DNA of 64,000 nt. Source: Hippophae tibetana. Lineage: Eukaryota; Streptophyta; Magnoliopsida; Rosales; Elaeagnaceae. Within the stretch, counting starts at the first letter, position 1. Each line of letters starts with the position of its first letter. The stretch spans positions 37,426,501 through 37,490,500 of the forward strand of contig CM072804.1 in assembly GCA_037013495.1 (NCBI GenBank), read 5' to 3'. Positions 1 to 12,701 of this stretch are shown here, piece after piece. The translations under genes were made by a program, and so were the position numbers. A model generated the notes under the pieces. The model was not told the DNA's origin, did not search any database, and saw only the letters and a list, made by a program, of their open reading frames with translations.

Positions 1-1011
1 AATCGTGTGATATGCTTGCTATTTTTGATTAAATTGATTCAAATTCTTATGCACATGTTCATGGTTGATTTTGGTGTGTTTATTGAGAGGAAATTTGTAG
101 TAGTTTATGCGAGTCGATGAGATGTTTGAAGTTTTAGAATCTGTTTGATCATCCCTTGAGACAAAATCCTAAATATTATTTAGCAAAAGAAATGATTTAG
201 GCCTTATTTGGATCTATTACGCCTTTCAAGCTAACGACTATTAATATCTTTAGTCACCCATTTGAGCCTGACAAAAAACTTTTCATATCTTTAAGACATA
301 TTTTATGCCCAACCAATAAGAATTACCTTTACCCTTACACATTTAGCTTGTATGAAAAGCAAAACTCACAACACAATTATCCCTCTAAAGAAAAAGAAAA
401 GAAAATTGAAAATAATTTTAGGGATGTTGTGAAGTTACAGAGAAAAAATGATGTGAAATAAAATAATATGAAAAGAATGACTAAAGAAGGTGCATTGAAA
501 TATCAAGTAAAAGTTCAATTGCAGTTAAAAAGTGCATGATGAAAAAAAGAAAGCTAAGGTGTGGAGAGAGCCTAAATGTCTTCATTTATTGAACCCCCAT
601 CTAACCCTTACATTACAACCATGTAAAGTTCTTATTGATCTTGAGCTAAGTGCATATTTATATTAGTGGGGAGGGAAATGAAAAATGGACTTATAAGACT
701 TGTTCAAAGATTGAATTGATTAGCATTCTCGTATAGGTTGATTTCATGAGTGTGTTGGATGATATCATATGTAGCATACACACATGAATCAATTTGTCAA
801 AAACCTTGCATATCCTTGTATTGACGGAACATTGATTGATGAATATGTCAACCTCCTGATCATAGGATTGTACGAATTTTGGGAGGAATGGTTATTTTAG
901 GAAATATGTATGTACTAATAGAAGTATATATCTGAATATACTACTCATATCACTTTATTTAGTTATTCTTGGCTTTACTTGAGAACAAAAAAAAAGTGAA
1001 CTTTGGGGGTG
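1..1011 (+). mobile_element. 3' noncoding tail of an unassigned LTR retroelement
   Basis: No ORF of note. The stretch ends in a purine-rich run, CTTTGGGGGTG at 1001-1011, directly before a TG dinucleotide at 1012, the arrangement of a polypurine tract before a 3' LTR. Short phrases (TTTAGGCC, TTTGAGCCT, AAGCTTGTATG, GAGCCTAAATGT, with an A-rich stretch between them) recur in the same order at 4120-4690, so both places carry a tail of the same repeat class. Lineage is not assignable from what is visible. Confidence 0.35.
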
Positions 1012-1540
1012 TGATGATGCAAATATAGGAGCTGATTGGGCAAGTAACACATATGCCATGCATGTAGGGACAACAAATCATAGATATCCACATGTGAGTA
1101 TCCATGAACCACATGCCATGTGTTGACACGGTGTTCAATCCAAGTTCAAAGTGAGGTCAAACCCTCATTCCACGTGTCACCACTCTACTTGCCTAGTTGT
1201 TCCACTCATACACCACGCCATTTGTTACCACGAATCACATTGCTCCAAAAGGCACTGACTCAGCATGCTAGGTTAGATTCAATTGATCATGTAATTAATT
1301 GATTGATAATTATATTGGGGAGATTTTAGCGATTCACATGTTTAGAAAATTCGGAGATTAAGTATTCTTAGATATTTTCTTATATATCTTCTTAGTTACC
1401 AAATCTGATTTAATTAATTGTTGTTATTTATTTTTAGTTATTTTAATTTTGTTTTCTTAAAATATAAAAACACAAAAAATATTGATTTTTAATTTTTTAG
1501 TTTTAAAAATTAGTTTCTAATAAAATAATCTCGATGAAAA
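1012..1540. other. Geneless stretch, possible start of an LTR
   Basis: Begins TGATGATGC right after the putative polypurine tract, so its first part may be the 5' end of an LTR whose other end I cannot find. A 60-codon ORF at 1120-1302 matches nothing I recognise and is probably chance. The rest is AT-rich without recognisable signals. Confidence 0.25.
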
Positions 1541-1990
1541 TGATATTTTCTTATCATTATATTACTTGTTGTGATACGTATAATTGTGATTCATTGCACA
1601 CACAATTTGTGTGACAATCAAAATGATTTTCAACAAATTATTATAATAAATCATGAATGTTTAAGAATTTGAAATAATCTATACTTAAGATTTTAATTAT
1701 GAAATTTAAAGGAGATTATAAGCATGAGATATTTTTGTATTTCATTTCTTTATTTTATTGTCGTCCTTTTACATTATTTTAAATTTTAGTTAACTTCTTA
1801 TTTTATTTATTTTTATTTTTATTTCATTTTTTGTAAATGTTTGTGGGTATCATTTTTTAACAACTTTTTGCATATGTTAAATACAATAGTGTCAATCCAT
1901 AAAAGTGATTTATGTTAGTTTAATTTTTAGTTTTTTTTGTTTTAATCGCTTCTCTTGCTAAGAGACTAACAAGAATGTGGTTGAGGGTTG
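1541..1990 (+). mobile_element. Athila 3' noncoding fragment with polypurine tract
   Basis: Matches, in the same order, the region just 5' of the 3' LTR in the full-length Athila of this window (reverse complement of about 25584-25990): the phrases around GTTTGTGGGTATCATT, CAATCCATAAAAGTGATTTA and CGCTTCTCTTGCTAAGAGAC recur. It ends in GGTTGAGGGTTG (1979-1990), equivalent to the polypurine tract of the intact copy. Confidence 0.7.
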
Positions 1991-2960
1991 TGATGAGTGC
2001 TTCAAAACTAGTAAATATACCATGTTTTAATGTTATTTAATTAATAAAATATATTTGTATTACTTTATAATATTATATTTTAGAAAAATCTATTTGTTCA
2101 GATTAATGGGTATATTGTAATGTTTTGTAGGTATTTTAATATATAAATATTAAAATAAAGAAAATAATTGAAGCATGTTTATCATACTTTTTGGAGTTTA
2201 AATAAATATTATTTATTTGATATTATCCAATATGAAGAAAACATAAAATGTGAATTAAAGAAAAAAAAATTGTATGCCATAGAACAAGGAGGTTTGAATT
2301 TGTCAAAAATCTGGTTGTGATCCGATCGTGCCGTGCCAAACACATAAGTTTTTCTCACATTTTTTCTATAAATAAGACCCATGTATACCAAGAAGTTAAG
2401 CTTCCAAGTTGCATTTTCAGCAACTTTCTCTCCCTCTTTTATGTTGATTTTTATATTTTTAGCTTTTAAAATATATTTACTTCTTCCCTCAATTTTGAGG
2501 AAGAACATGTTTATGTTTTAGTAGTTTCTAGTTTTCGATTTAACAAATTCTAGAGTGCAATTACTATCTGAGTTTTTTCAGTCTTAGAATCAACCCTTCA
2601 AAGTTTTGTAAAGATACTGTTAAGGTATTAATTATATTCCTTTTGCAGTCTATATATCTATATTGCTTCTTCTGTGTCATTCTTGATTTGTGTGTGATCA
2701 GGTATTGAACAGGTAAAACAAAGTTTTGATGCTTGCAAAGTATTGAACAGGTAAAACATTTTTTAAAAATAAATTGATTTTATTTTTATTCATGATTTTT
2801 ATAAAAAATGTTATACAAAGCTTAAAGAAATAAATCTATCTTAAAAAGAACACTTTGCCCTATTTATATGCATGACTCATCTGGATTTTATATAGATTTT
2901 AAACAAAACAAACAATGATTTTCATATACTTTTCATGCTCATATGAGTCAAAGGATATCT
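1991..2960 (+). mobile_element. Athila LTR, 5' portion, diverged
   Basis: Starts TGATGAGTGCTTCAAAA at 1991, the start of the Athila LTR family in this window, immediately after a polypurine tract. It keeps the internal order of the family, including a TATA-like CTATAAATAAGACCC near 2367, which corresponds to the TATA box of other copies. Similarity fades near 2900-2960, where unrelated T-rich sequence begins. The last 60-70 bp of an LTR of the same family reappear at about 7925-7995, so the LTR was probably split by an insertion. Confidence 0.65.
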
Positions 2961-5900
2961 CTTAGTCTATTTGCCCCTCACAAATTATTTAAACAAAGGG
3001 ATGTTGTTTGATGACAATATTCTGGTGATCTATTAGGGTACAATTGCCTTTGTTCTTTCCTCTATTTGTTTGTCTTATCTATGTATGTGAATTTTTGTTT
3101 GTTTTATTTTCTTGTTCATGCATATCTCTCCCTTTCTTGTTTCGTTGTCTTACATAGTACATTAACTACTTTACTTGATGTTATGCCTGATTTTCTAACC
3201 TATTACTATGTTTTCCATTTCTTACTATTGACTTCTTCTTCTGTGGCCTTTTCTATGAGCATCATGTCACATGTTTTTATCATGTAGTGTCATTATAGTA
3301 GGATTCTCTATCTGTGGTCCTATATTTCTTATGATATAACATTTAGAATGCTTCTCGTTTGTCTTACTAGATCTTATATTCTTGCACCTAACATATTGTA
3401 TGTTGATTTTATGTTCATCTCTTATTGACTTTTGTCCTTCTTTTACCAATCTTTTCCCCTCTTATCCTTTTGTTTTAATTTAGTTGGTTCTTTGACGTTA
3501 ACTGAGATATTTTTCTTGCTTTTTTCTTTGTTAACACTCATAGTGTTTGAGTTATGTCCCTGTCTAAGCACATTTTGTGTTTCAGAGTTGAAACTTTTTT
3601 TCTTAAGGATGTTACCTTTGTTGTTCACTAGTTAATTAATTTCTTTCTTTATCCTGATTAGCAATGATGTGAGTGTAGCTATTGACCTCTTTTGAGAAAC
3701 TTTTCTCTTCTTATTAGGCCTTGACTTGCTTTGAGTCCTTTCTTATCATCTCACTTGGAAGTTATTGTTTTTTGTGTTTCTTGAGATTGGTAGATTCTTT
3801 CTCTTTGCTATACTATTGCATGTAAAATAAATTTTAGAAGGATCATGTTGATATATTCTTGGCATCCATTAACATAAATTGAAGTGTGGGTGTTTTGATA
3901 TGTATTCCTTGATAGCATGTATGGCTAAAGTTTTATTGTTCATTTTATCATAAATACATCATTCCTTTGCACATGCTAGATTTTTGTGAATTTGTATGGT
4001 TATTTTGAGAATCTTGTGTGAATCTCCTACTTTGATGATTTTTATTTCTTTGACAAGCTCTAGAATCCATCTTTAGTATCTCTCAAGCAAAAATTCTAGG
4101 TGCTGTTTGGATAGAAAAAGGATTTAGGCCATCCTGGAATGGTGTGATCCTTTCTTGCAACGAATGTTTTCTTATCCTTATTCTCCCTTTTTTGAGCCTT
4201 TATGATCTTCCTTCATTTATTTGCACCTAAACATTGACTTTGCTCATATGTTTATTTGCACTTACCTTATACACCCTTTGTTAAGCTTGTATGCTTTGTG
4301 TTTATCCATTTTACCCTCTTGGTTTCAATTTAAAAAAAAAGGAGGAAGGTTGAAATTAAATGAAATTATATAAAAAATGTCAGTATTAAAACATAATAAA
4401 AGGAAAGGAAAAAATGAAAAAAAGAAAAGGAAAGTAAAATGTTGAGAAGCATGAAAAGAAAGTGGTGTACATTGTTTGAATTTTGTGCACTATTCATACA
4501 ACTTCATTGGTTGAAGTTTGAGGAGTAAAGAGAAAAGGACCCTTTGTTGAGGGTATTTCTATCAAGGATATGTATTATTTGTTGACTAGTTCAACAACCG
4601 TGTGCTTGAGCCTAAATATCTTCTCTACCCTACCTTATCTTAGCTTGTTTTCAACAAACATGTGCTTGAGCCTAAATGTGTTCTCTTCCCTACCTTATCT
4701 TAGCTTGTCTTCAACAAACGTGTGCATCATGGATTGATGGACATGTGGATATTTATGTTTTATGTACTATTTATTCTTTATAGAGCCTCAAGTTTTTGAA
4801 CATGCTTTGTTTGCTTCCCTCATTCAATTTTTCTCGTTGTTTACTATTTGTAGATGCTTCTATATTGAGGGTGTTTATGAGTAGAATTCATAACATGTTT
4901 ATTGTATCACATGCATACATTTAGGGGGGGAGGTATATGCGTTGTCTATGCTGTATGAGGAAGTTTTGTGTTTGTTTACTTCCTATTACTCATCATGTTT
5001 TTAAGGCATTGTTTTTCTGTCTTGTTCATATGGTGCTTTATTTTCTTTGTCATCACTTTATATGAACCATGGATAAATAGGACTATTAGTACAACATATG
5101 TCATGCATTTTATGCAATATCTGGTTTCACATGTCTACCTATTTGTCTTCTTGCTTTTGCTTCTTTCTTGCAAGCTTCTTACTTGTCATTCATTATCTAG
5201 TAACTTTTTCTAGAATACATGGAATTTTTTTCTTGGGTACATTTAGATATTTTATATCTGCACTTTTCTTTTCTTGTCGTGCATTTAGTTTATTGCACAT
5301 GCATGATTTTACGCTGCTAGCGTCTTAGTGCTTTTCTATGTCTTTTTCTCTTGATACTTGTGGTGCTTTTTACTGTGTTTGCTTTAATCTTACCTATTGC
5401 ATTGTATTAGTGTTAGAATTATGGCATATTTATATGCATTTTCTCCCTCATATATGGGTGTTCCTTTTGACTTTCATTGTCAAAAAGGGGGAGAAGTTTC
5501 TATGCACAACTATATGATTGTTTCCATGTTGTGTATTGCATGGGCTGTGTGTGTAAGATTGCAATATATATTGGTGTCTAACTTGCATGCATTTAGGGGG
5601 ATTGTTTCATGAAGTCAAGGAAAGTTGTGTACTTTACTTCTGTTTGTGTCAATCGATGTTTACCTATGTATGGGTAACACAATTGTTTGTGGCTTGACTA
5701 CACATTGTTTCTACATGATATGTTTATAAGGTATGTGATTGTTTCATGTGTGCATATTACAAAGGTAGAGTGAAGTCTTCGTATTTCTAGTTTGCAATGA
5801 TGTTGTGGTACTAAGAGATTCATGTTTCAGAGTGAGAGAATGGATGAGTCAATAAATGAAGATGAATAGAGCACATAAGATGGATGCACTTGGTATACGT

Positions 5901-6044
5901 ATGTCTTTTGGGTTTTAATGTGTGTTGTTATATTGCTCATGGGAACAAACAACTTTAGGACATATTTATGATCTTCTCATGCTTGATAAGTTTATCTATC
6001 TAGTTATGTAATGTTTTGACACAAAAATCCAAAGTGGAAGAATG
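2961..6044. other. T-rich noncoding stretch, possibly copia-type (SIRE/Maximus-like) remains
   Basis: About 3 kb of T-rich sequence on the plus strand. Its short ORFs (3066-3287, 3432-3635, 4968-5328, 5397-5612) encode hydrophobic low-complexity peptides with no recognisable domain and look like composition artefacts. Runs such as CATTTAGGGGGGAGG (near 4920) and CAAAAAGGGGGAGAAG (near 5480) resemble the spacer between pol and the 3' LTR in SIRE/Maximus-type elements. It ends at AAAGTGGAAGAATG (about 6031-6044), a plausible polypurine tract. No protein evidence supports the lineage. Confidence 0.3.
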
Positions 6045-7215
6045 TAAGTCCCGTTGAACTTATGTCTGTATGTTGGCTTCTACTGTAAAAACACAGTGTC
6101 TGTTATTTTACTTAGTGTTTTTGTCTTTCTCAGTGCAAATTTTTTTACTATAGATCAGTAACTCTCACACACATATAGTTACGTACACTTTGTATGAAAC
6201 CATGTTTACATAAACCATGGTATTGGTTTTCTTAGTGTGTAGGCTAGGTAGAGTGTTGGTTTTCAACAAGCAAGCATGCAAATAAGTCAACATTTTTACT
6301 TATGATTCTTCACAGTACCTCACCATCAAGCTTTCCACCACCCTCGCCATTACCCTTGGTGAGGTAGGAAAATTGAGCCCTATAAATATACCATTCATTT
6401 CTCCCTTCCTTACCCCTTGTTTTAAAAGCTAAAATTATGCCAAAATACACACTAATATTTATATCTAAATTTGAAATTAATTTAGAAAGCTTATATTTGA
6501 GAATGGGTCAGTTTAGTGAGTTTAGTAATCAAATCATAGCCTATGTAAAAACGTGATTGAACTATGTGTTTCCCTTACATGATTTGATTGTAGTGGTGGA
6601 CTACGTATATCATAAGAGTAGGAGTTGATACACTTCCAGCTAATTGATTTGTGGTTTCCAATCACATTGCATTTGGGTAGTGTTTCCTATGAAAGATAGT
6701 CGGGTTCATGTGTGAAACCAATTCATTATCGAAGTAACAAGTGAATTGCAAAAATAGGTAGTTTGGATGGAGGTCTTAGCTGATAAAGGTAATAATGGTT
6801 TTATTGTTAATTAGTGTTGTAACTTGTTTATTGTTTAGTAAATTATTTACTGTTGAGTAGTTGCTTCAAGCAACAAGAGGATATACCATATATGTATGAT
6901 CTCAATATAGGTTTACCTCATTATATCAAGTGTTATGCATGATCGCATGTTTAGCTAGTATAATATGAGTTTGTTATGTATATGTCATAACATATTGAAG
7001 CATAAACTCTTATTAGAAAACATTTGTGTTTACTTTCTTTCTACTTTGTATATAATATTTTTTATTCAAATTATATGCTTTGTCATATTATACTATTGGT
7101 GATTCTATGACGTGATTCGTAAAAGTGTTTGTATTCTTGTTTGTGCGAGTAAGGGTCATATCCCTTAGAAGTTTGCATCTCCTTATTCTAGTTGTATATC
7201 GAATCGCAGACTCTT
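6045..7215 (+). mobile_element. Putative LTR with TATA box
   Basis: Begins TGTAAGTCCCG after a purine-rich run and contains a good plant TATA box, TATAAATA at 6381-6388, followed by a pyrimidine-rich leader. The 3' end could not be fixed: no clear CA end with a primer-binding site was found before the A-rich stretch at about 7220. Low confidence. Confidence 0.25.
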
Positions 7216-7924
7216 TCAGAATCTAAAAGTAAATAAATAAAATCTCTAGAAATATTAAACAATTAAAAAAAATCAAAAAGTTAAAAAAAATAAGAAAATC
7301 AAAAACCAAAACAAAAATCAATAGAACTAAAACATTCTTAAAAAAATCAAAAGAGATCTTATAATTTTCAAATTTTAAAAAAATTTAAGAATCTAAAACA
7401 AATATTGAATTTGAATTTTTTTTAGAAAAAAAGAAAAAAAAACCCATAGTGATCTTAAAAATTTCAAATGCTTGAAAATTTTAAGAATCTAAAAATATCT
7501 AAAAAATTCAAAACATAAGAAATTTGTTTTTATATATTTTTATTTCTTTTCTTTTGCTAATTTGATTCCATTTAATGAATTATTTACTAATTAATTTCCT
7601 TTTAATAATAATGTTTTTATTTTAATTTATTAATTAATTTAATTTTTTCTTTTAATATTTTAACTTTATTTTTTATTTTCTTTTGTTTATTTATTTATTT
7701 TTATATTTTTTCTAATTTTATTTATATTTATTATTTTTAATTTCTTTTTTGTTATTTATTTATTTTATATTATTTTATTTGTTTTACTTTATTTTATTCT
7801 CTATTTATGTGAAACACGTTGCTTAAAGAACTGTTAAAATTATTACTTTTTGGTTAAGATCCTTGGGATGTACATAGTGTTCTTTCTATGTGGATAAAAA
7901 TGAATTAGATGATGGACGTGTCAT
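7216..7924. other. A/T-homopolymer-rich stretch, no gene
   Basis: Low-complexity sequence: A-rich from 7220 to about 7540, then T-rich to about 7790. No ORF, RNA gene or element end recognised. Confidence 0.5.
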
Positions 7925-7995
7925 ATTACTTGAGTTTTATAAATATTAAAACCAAAGTATTGGCAAGAATCGACGATGTCGGTTTTCGCTCATCA
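7925..7995 (+). mobile_element. 3' terminal fragment of an Athila LTR
   Basis: The last roughly 70 bp match the 3' end of the LTR family (phrases around GAGTTTTATAAATATTAAAA and CGGTTTTCGCTCATCA) and end in TCATCA at 7995. A primer-binding site follows six bases later, so this is a true LTR/internal junction in plus orientation. Confidence 0.8.
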
Positions 7996-8001
7996 AGTTT
8001 T

Positions 8002-8019
8002 TGGCGCCGTTGCCGGGGA
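8002..8019 (+). other. Primer-binding site, tRNA-Asp type
   Basis: TGGCGCCGTTGCCGGGGA is complementary to the 3' end of plant tRNA-Asp and identical to the PBS of the full-length element at 35214-35231, including the six-base AGTTTT spacer after the LTR end. Confidence 0.85.
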
Positions 8020-9662
8020 AGGAATAGCGTTTTTAAATTATTTATCAAAATTTTAAAAACATTTTTGTGCTGTAAATAATTGTGATATTTTAACAATAAT
8101 CAAATTTCAAAATTCATAAGAAATAAAAAAATAAAAAAATAACTTTTTTAATTGTAAAATAATTTGGAAATTTGAAATTTGAAGTAAAAAAATTTTACCG
8201 TTCATGAATAATAAAAAAAGCATATTTATATCGAGCTAAAACAAATGGGTAAATTTTCTATATCTTTATTTTTAATTTATATTTGTTACATTAAAGGCAA
8301 TATTGATTCAAGGTTGGACATGGAGGAAAAGTTTCAATAATTTTAGGCAATTTTAAAATTTTGCAACATGTGCTTGAATTTGCAATTATTTTTATTAATT
8401 TAGGTATTTTAGGTGAATTTTAAAAAAATTCTTACAAAATTATAGTGTCTTTTAGTTAATTTTAAGAAAATGCTAGATGATCTCTATATATATCTTTACA
8501 TTGAATGTTAGGATTTTTTTCATCTAATAATTAAGTATTATATATTTATTTTTATTGCTTAAATTGAATGAATTAAGTAAAAATTGAAAGTGTATGCATT
8601 CTCTTCATTCATGCATGACTTCTAAAAACAAGACATGTATGAAGTTACCTAAACCAATAAAAGAAAACAAAATCCACATATTAGTCTCTCAATTGATCAT
8701 ATAAATATTCTTACAATTTGTACATGAGTTCTCTAAAAAAAGAAATCTCTCAAAAAAAATAGAAAATAAAAAATAAGAAAAAGAGAGAAAAATGAATAAC
8801 ATAAACTAAATACTATGACCAAATATCCAACAAAGTTGTAGGAAATGGTTAATAATGAAAGGGGAAAAAAGATATGAAATAAATCCCTAAGAAGTCATTT
8901 GCAGTTTCTTCATCTCCTAAAGTCATGTTACTTAAAAACTTTACTTGATGAATTTGATTGAGATATAAAAATAATATGTAATTTATTTATAAAATCATTT
9001 CATTTGATTCTTTTCATGAGATCAATATTTATGCACCACTTTGTGCCTTTTCTTTTTTAAACATATGCAAACTTATTAGTTCATTTTGATACATAAACTA
9101 TATTCGCATATAGCTTTGGATGAGTGCTTAAACCAATATAATTAGTGTTATTAAGAGTGTGCCTTATGAGGTTAGATTCGAAGAAAATTCAAATTCCTTA
9201 CATTGAGATTGGGTAAATTTAATATTCATAAATTTTTTTTATTAAAATATGAAAGTGATTTCATCTAATTATTATATTAAATCATGAATATTTACAATAC
9301 TAAAATAACTTGTGCTATAGATTTTAGCTATAATATTAAAAAAAATTAAATAGTATGAGAATTTTTGATATTGTTTTTATTTTTACTTTGTTTTAAATTT
9401 TATTTTTCTATATGTTGTTTATTTATTTTTTTGTTATTTATTTTCAATTTTTTGCATTTTAACTTTGATGTTTGTAGGTATCATATTTGAAAACTCTCAC
9501 CAGACTTAAACTCATCTACTTAGGCAACCTAGGATTTAAAGGCTTGTTGCATATGTTAAATGTAACCATGCCAATCTACAAAAATTATATATGATAGTTT
9601 ATTTTTTTTTTAGTTTTACGCTTTTCTTACTAAGAGACTAGTAAGAAGTTGGTTGGAGGTTG
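8020..9662 (+). mobile_element. Athila internal region lacking all coding sequence
   Basis: About 1.64 kb running from leader-like sequence (8020-8260, similar to the reverse complement of about 34985-35213) straight into 3' noncoding sequence (8260-9650, similar to the reverse complement of about 25596-26800). It ends in polypurine tract GGTTGGAGGTTG at 9651-9662. The whole gag-pol portion is absent, so this is an internally deleted, non-autonomous derivative. No ORFs. Confidence 0.65.
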
Positions 9663-11339
9663 TGATAAATGCTCAAAAGCATTAAATATCTCGTGATTTT
9701 ATGTAAATTTAATGATGAAATATATTTATATTTACTTAGTTTTACTACCATTTTAAACAAATCTATCTTTTTGGAATTAAGGGTATATTTTGTTATTTTT
9801 CAGGTATTTTAGCTTAAAAATACAAAATTGATAAACACTTAAAGAATCATACTTAGAGCATTCCATTACAATGTTCCAAACCATTAAAAAGTGATACAAG
9901 AAAATATGGATACAATGTGAATCAGAAAAGAGTTTGCCACAATGTGAAAACTTTGTATGCTGCGGTACAACGTTAACAGACTTGGTACAACTGTCCGAGA
10001 TTCTTTACAAGCCATGGCTTGTAAATTTTGTCGGCCATAGTGCCATACATATATTCCTTATTTTTATCATTTTTTGAATCTATAAATAGGACCCATATTG
10101 CTTTGTATCAAATCATTACTCATCCTTCTCGTTCCTTTCTTTTTTTAGTCTCTTAAACGTTTTTTTTTTCTTTTTTTCTTTTAGTAATTTAAAGTTCTTC
10201 TTTCAATTTAGAGTTGAACAAATTTAGTTTACATAATCGTTTCTAGTTTCAATTCAATAAACATTACGAAAATTCTATTTGGAGGTTTTTAGAACATAAG
10301 CAATTCTAAGAATTCTATTGTGGTAATTTAAATGTATTCTTTTTTAGATTATCTATAAGTATTGTTATACATGCTATCTGTTTAATTTATTGATCATTTA
10401 TTAAAATTTTCATGTACGGCTGTAAGTGATGTCAGATATTAATAATATTGTTACACTTGTGAAATATTAAAGTAGATTAAACATTTTCATAAAATAAATT
10501 AAGTTTATTTCATCATCAAATTTAAACAAAAGTTTGTTAAATAAAAGTATGTCAACTTAGTATTTTTCGTAATAAATAAGAAAGTTAGATTTAGAATTTA
10601 AATTATTTAAATATGATTTAAAGTAATACTCGTGGATATTAGATATTTACTATCTAAATTTGATCTCGAGGTTATACTCTATTTTAATGATTTTTATAAG
10701 AATTATTATTGAAAGATGTATTGATGAAATATCCTTCATAGTCGTTTTAAAAATTGAAAGTTAGTCCAGATACTTAAATCATAAACCTGACTTAGAAACC
10801 ACGATGAAATTTTAAATTGATAGCCCTGCTAAAAGCATCAACTAAATGATTTAATAATTCCTTAGGAATAAAGCATAATTTAGTCAACTATTAATTATTG
10901 ATCCATGTCAAAAGACTTTAATTGATAATTGATTAACAAAAGAATTTGATCCATGACTTAGGATATTTTATTATTTAAAAGGAAAAACCAATGATCTTAA
11001 TTCATATATTTAATAATCTGCTTAATATTGAAGAAGGATAATTAACTATGTAATGTATCTCATAAATTCTCCACTATATAATAAATTTTTAATTTCCTAA
11101 ATATTTATTGAATTTATCTATATTTTTGTATCACTAGATTAGATTTTCAAAACCAAATTATTTTAACAAATGTTTAGATTTTATTTTGTTTTTAAAAATT
11201 TGTTAAATAATTTAAAACCACATTATTCTTCTTTAGACCGATCTTAGAAGTATGCTTATCATTTTCTATATGTGATTCGTACACTTACGAGCTATTTTAT
11301 AAATTACACAAAATTTGTATGTTTAATTTCGGCATATCA
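9663..11339 (+). mobile_element. Athila LTR, diverged, with PBS directly after it
   Basis: Starts TGATAAATGCTCAAAAGC after a polypurine tract. A TATA box lies in CTATAAATAGGACCC (about 10081), and the 3' half follows the family order to the TATCA end at 11339. The following TGGTGTAGTTGTCACATA (11346-11363) is a decayed tRNA-Asp-type PBS with a six-base spacer. So this 1.68-kb LTR is followed by another 5' internal region rather than by host flank. Confidence 0.65.
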
Positions 11340-12120
11340 AGTTTTTGGTGTAGTTGTCACATAAACCGATAATAACAATGAAAGTTAGATAACCTTTTCA
11401 AGAATTCGATCTCTTATTATTTTCTCTCATTCTTTCTCTCTAGAATTTATGGGAATGATTTGTAATTTCGGTTAAAGATAGAGCAAGACTAGAGATAAGC
11501 TAAATTTTGTTGTTTTTTTTTCTATTTCTTTCTTTAATTCTTATAAATGCTTTCTAGATTACAATTTTGTTTTCACAAATTATTTTGTTCATCCTTTGTT
11601 TATATTCTTCAGTTTTATATAAATTCAATCATGTTTTATTTATGTGCAACTCTTAGTCTATAATTATTATATTTATTTTATAAGGTGATCTTTTACTGTG
11701 ATATTGTCATTTTGATATATTATCAATCTTATATAAATTATAACAATAAATCTTGCTTTTCTTCAATAAAAACATTTTCGTAAAATAAATACATTAGTTT
11801 TTACTATTGATCTTCAACTTTATATCTTCTAATTGTTTGTTTGGTATTTGAAGTTAATAATTGAGTAACAAATAAAAATCAAAATTGATAATATTAAAAC
11901 GAAATAATTAAGTGAATCTCAAAGCCTTTTTTTAATTTTAATTTTTTCTTTCAAAATTCTTACCTTTAATTATTATTATTTTTCTTTATTTCTCAATTAT
12001 CATTTTGTATTTATTATTCTATGATAACCTTTCTATTAATTTTGCTTCCATGTGAAATTGACACCTAAAGATACATTACAACAATTGGTTAACCAAGGGT
12101 AATAATTTTGAGCATGATCA
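11340..12120 (+). mobile_element. LTR remnant of a second, diverged Athila-like element
   Basis: AT-rich and geneless. Its right edge (TGATCA, 12120) is followed five bases later by TGGGGCCGTTGTCTTGGA at 12126-12143, which matches the tRNA-Asp PBS at 14 of 18 positions. This marks an LTR 3' end. The 5' end of this LTR was not found; 11340-11363 still holds the decayed PBS of the preceding LTR. Confidence 0.45.
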
Positions 12121-12125
12121 AAATT

Positions 12126-12143
12126 TGGGGCCGTTGTCTTGGA
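12126..12143 (+). other. Decayed primer-binding site, tRNA-Asp type
   Basis: TGGGGCCGTTGTCTTGGA keeps 14 of 18 bases of the PBS seen at 8002 and 35214. It heads the leader of the gag pseudogene at 12702. Confidence 0.6.
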
Positions 12144-12329
12144 AGGGTCACAAAAAAAAGGTTTATTTTTAAATTTTTAATTTATCTATAAGTAGAAAAA
12201 AGGTTATATATAAAAATTTAAAAAACATTAGTAGTTACTTGCTTTTATTAATATATTGTTTTTCTTTTTGTTTTTGTTTTTTATATTATTGGTTTTCTAA
12301 GTCACCAACTATATCTTCTTTTATATAAC

Positions 12330-12361
<32 letters not shown>
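12330..12361. repeat. (TTA)n microsatellite
   Basis: About ten uninterrupted TTA/ATT units in the leader of the gag pseudogene. Confidence 0.95.
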
Positions 12362-12363
<2 letters not shown>

Positions 12364-12435
12364 AAACATTTATTTTAAATAATAATAATAATTGTGTGGT
12401 TGCATGAAACAATAAGATCTCACGGATTTCTATTT

Positions 12436-12540
12436 AGAAGTCTAGTTTTTGAAAGCCTTAATGCCACTAGTCTTTCCTGAGAATATTGCTCGGTCTAGGA
12501 ATGTGGTTTTTAAGGAGGTATTGCCCTACCATTCTTTCTA
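12436..12540 (+). other. Two tandem leader hairpins, decayed copy
   Basis: Homologous to the paired hairpins in the leader of the full-length Athila (34549-34654, minus strand), in the same order and at about the same distance upstream of gag. The first unit keeps CTAGT...ACTAGTCTTTCCT (12442-12477). The second keeps CTAGGAATGTGGT...ACCATTCTTTCTA (12495-12540). Some stem bases no longer pair, as expected in a dead copy. Confidence 0.6.
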
Positions 12541-12701
12541 GGGATCACTATTGGTAAATATTGTTTGTATTACTACATCGTTATTATTTTTCTTAAAAAA
12601 TATTGGTTTTATTAATATCTTTTATTTCTTTATAGATTTAGTTGTCAAATAAAAATTAAATAAAATTTAAAAACTAAAAAAAAGAGAAGGTACCAGAGTG
12701 T

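Noticed and set aside
3066..5612. Hydrophobic ORFs resembling small membrane proteins
   Set aside because: They lie in T-rich sequence, overlap in several frames, have no start context or conserved motif, and sit in probable retroelement spacer.
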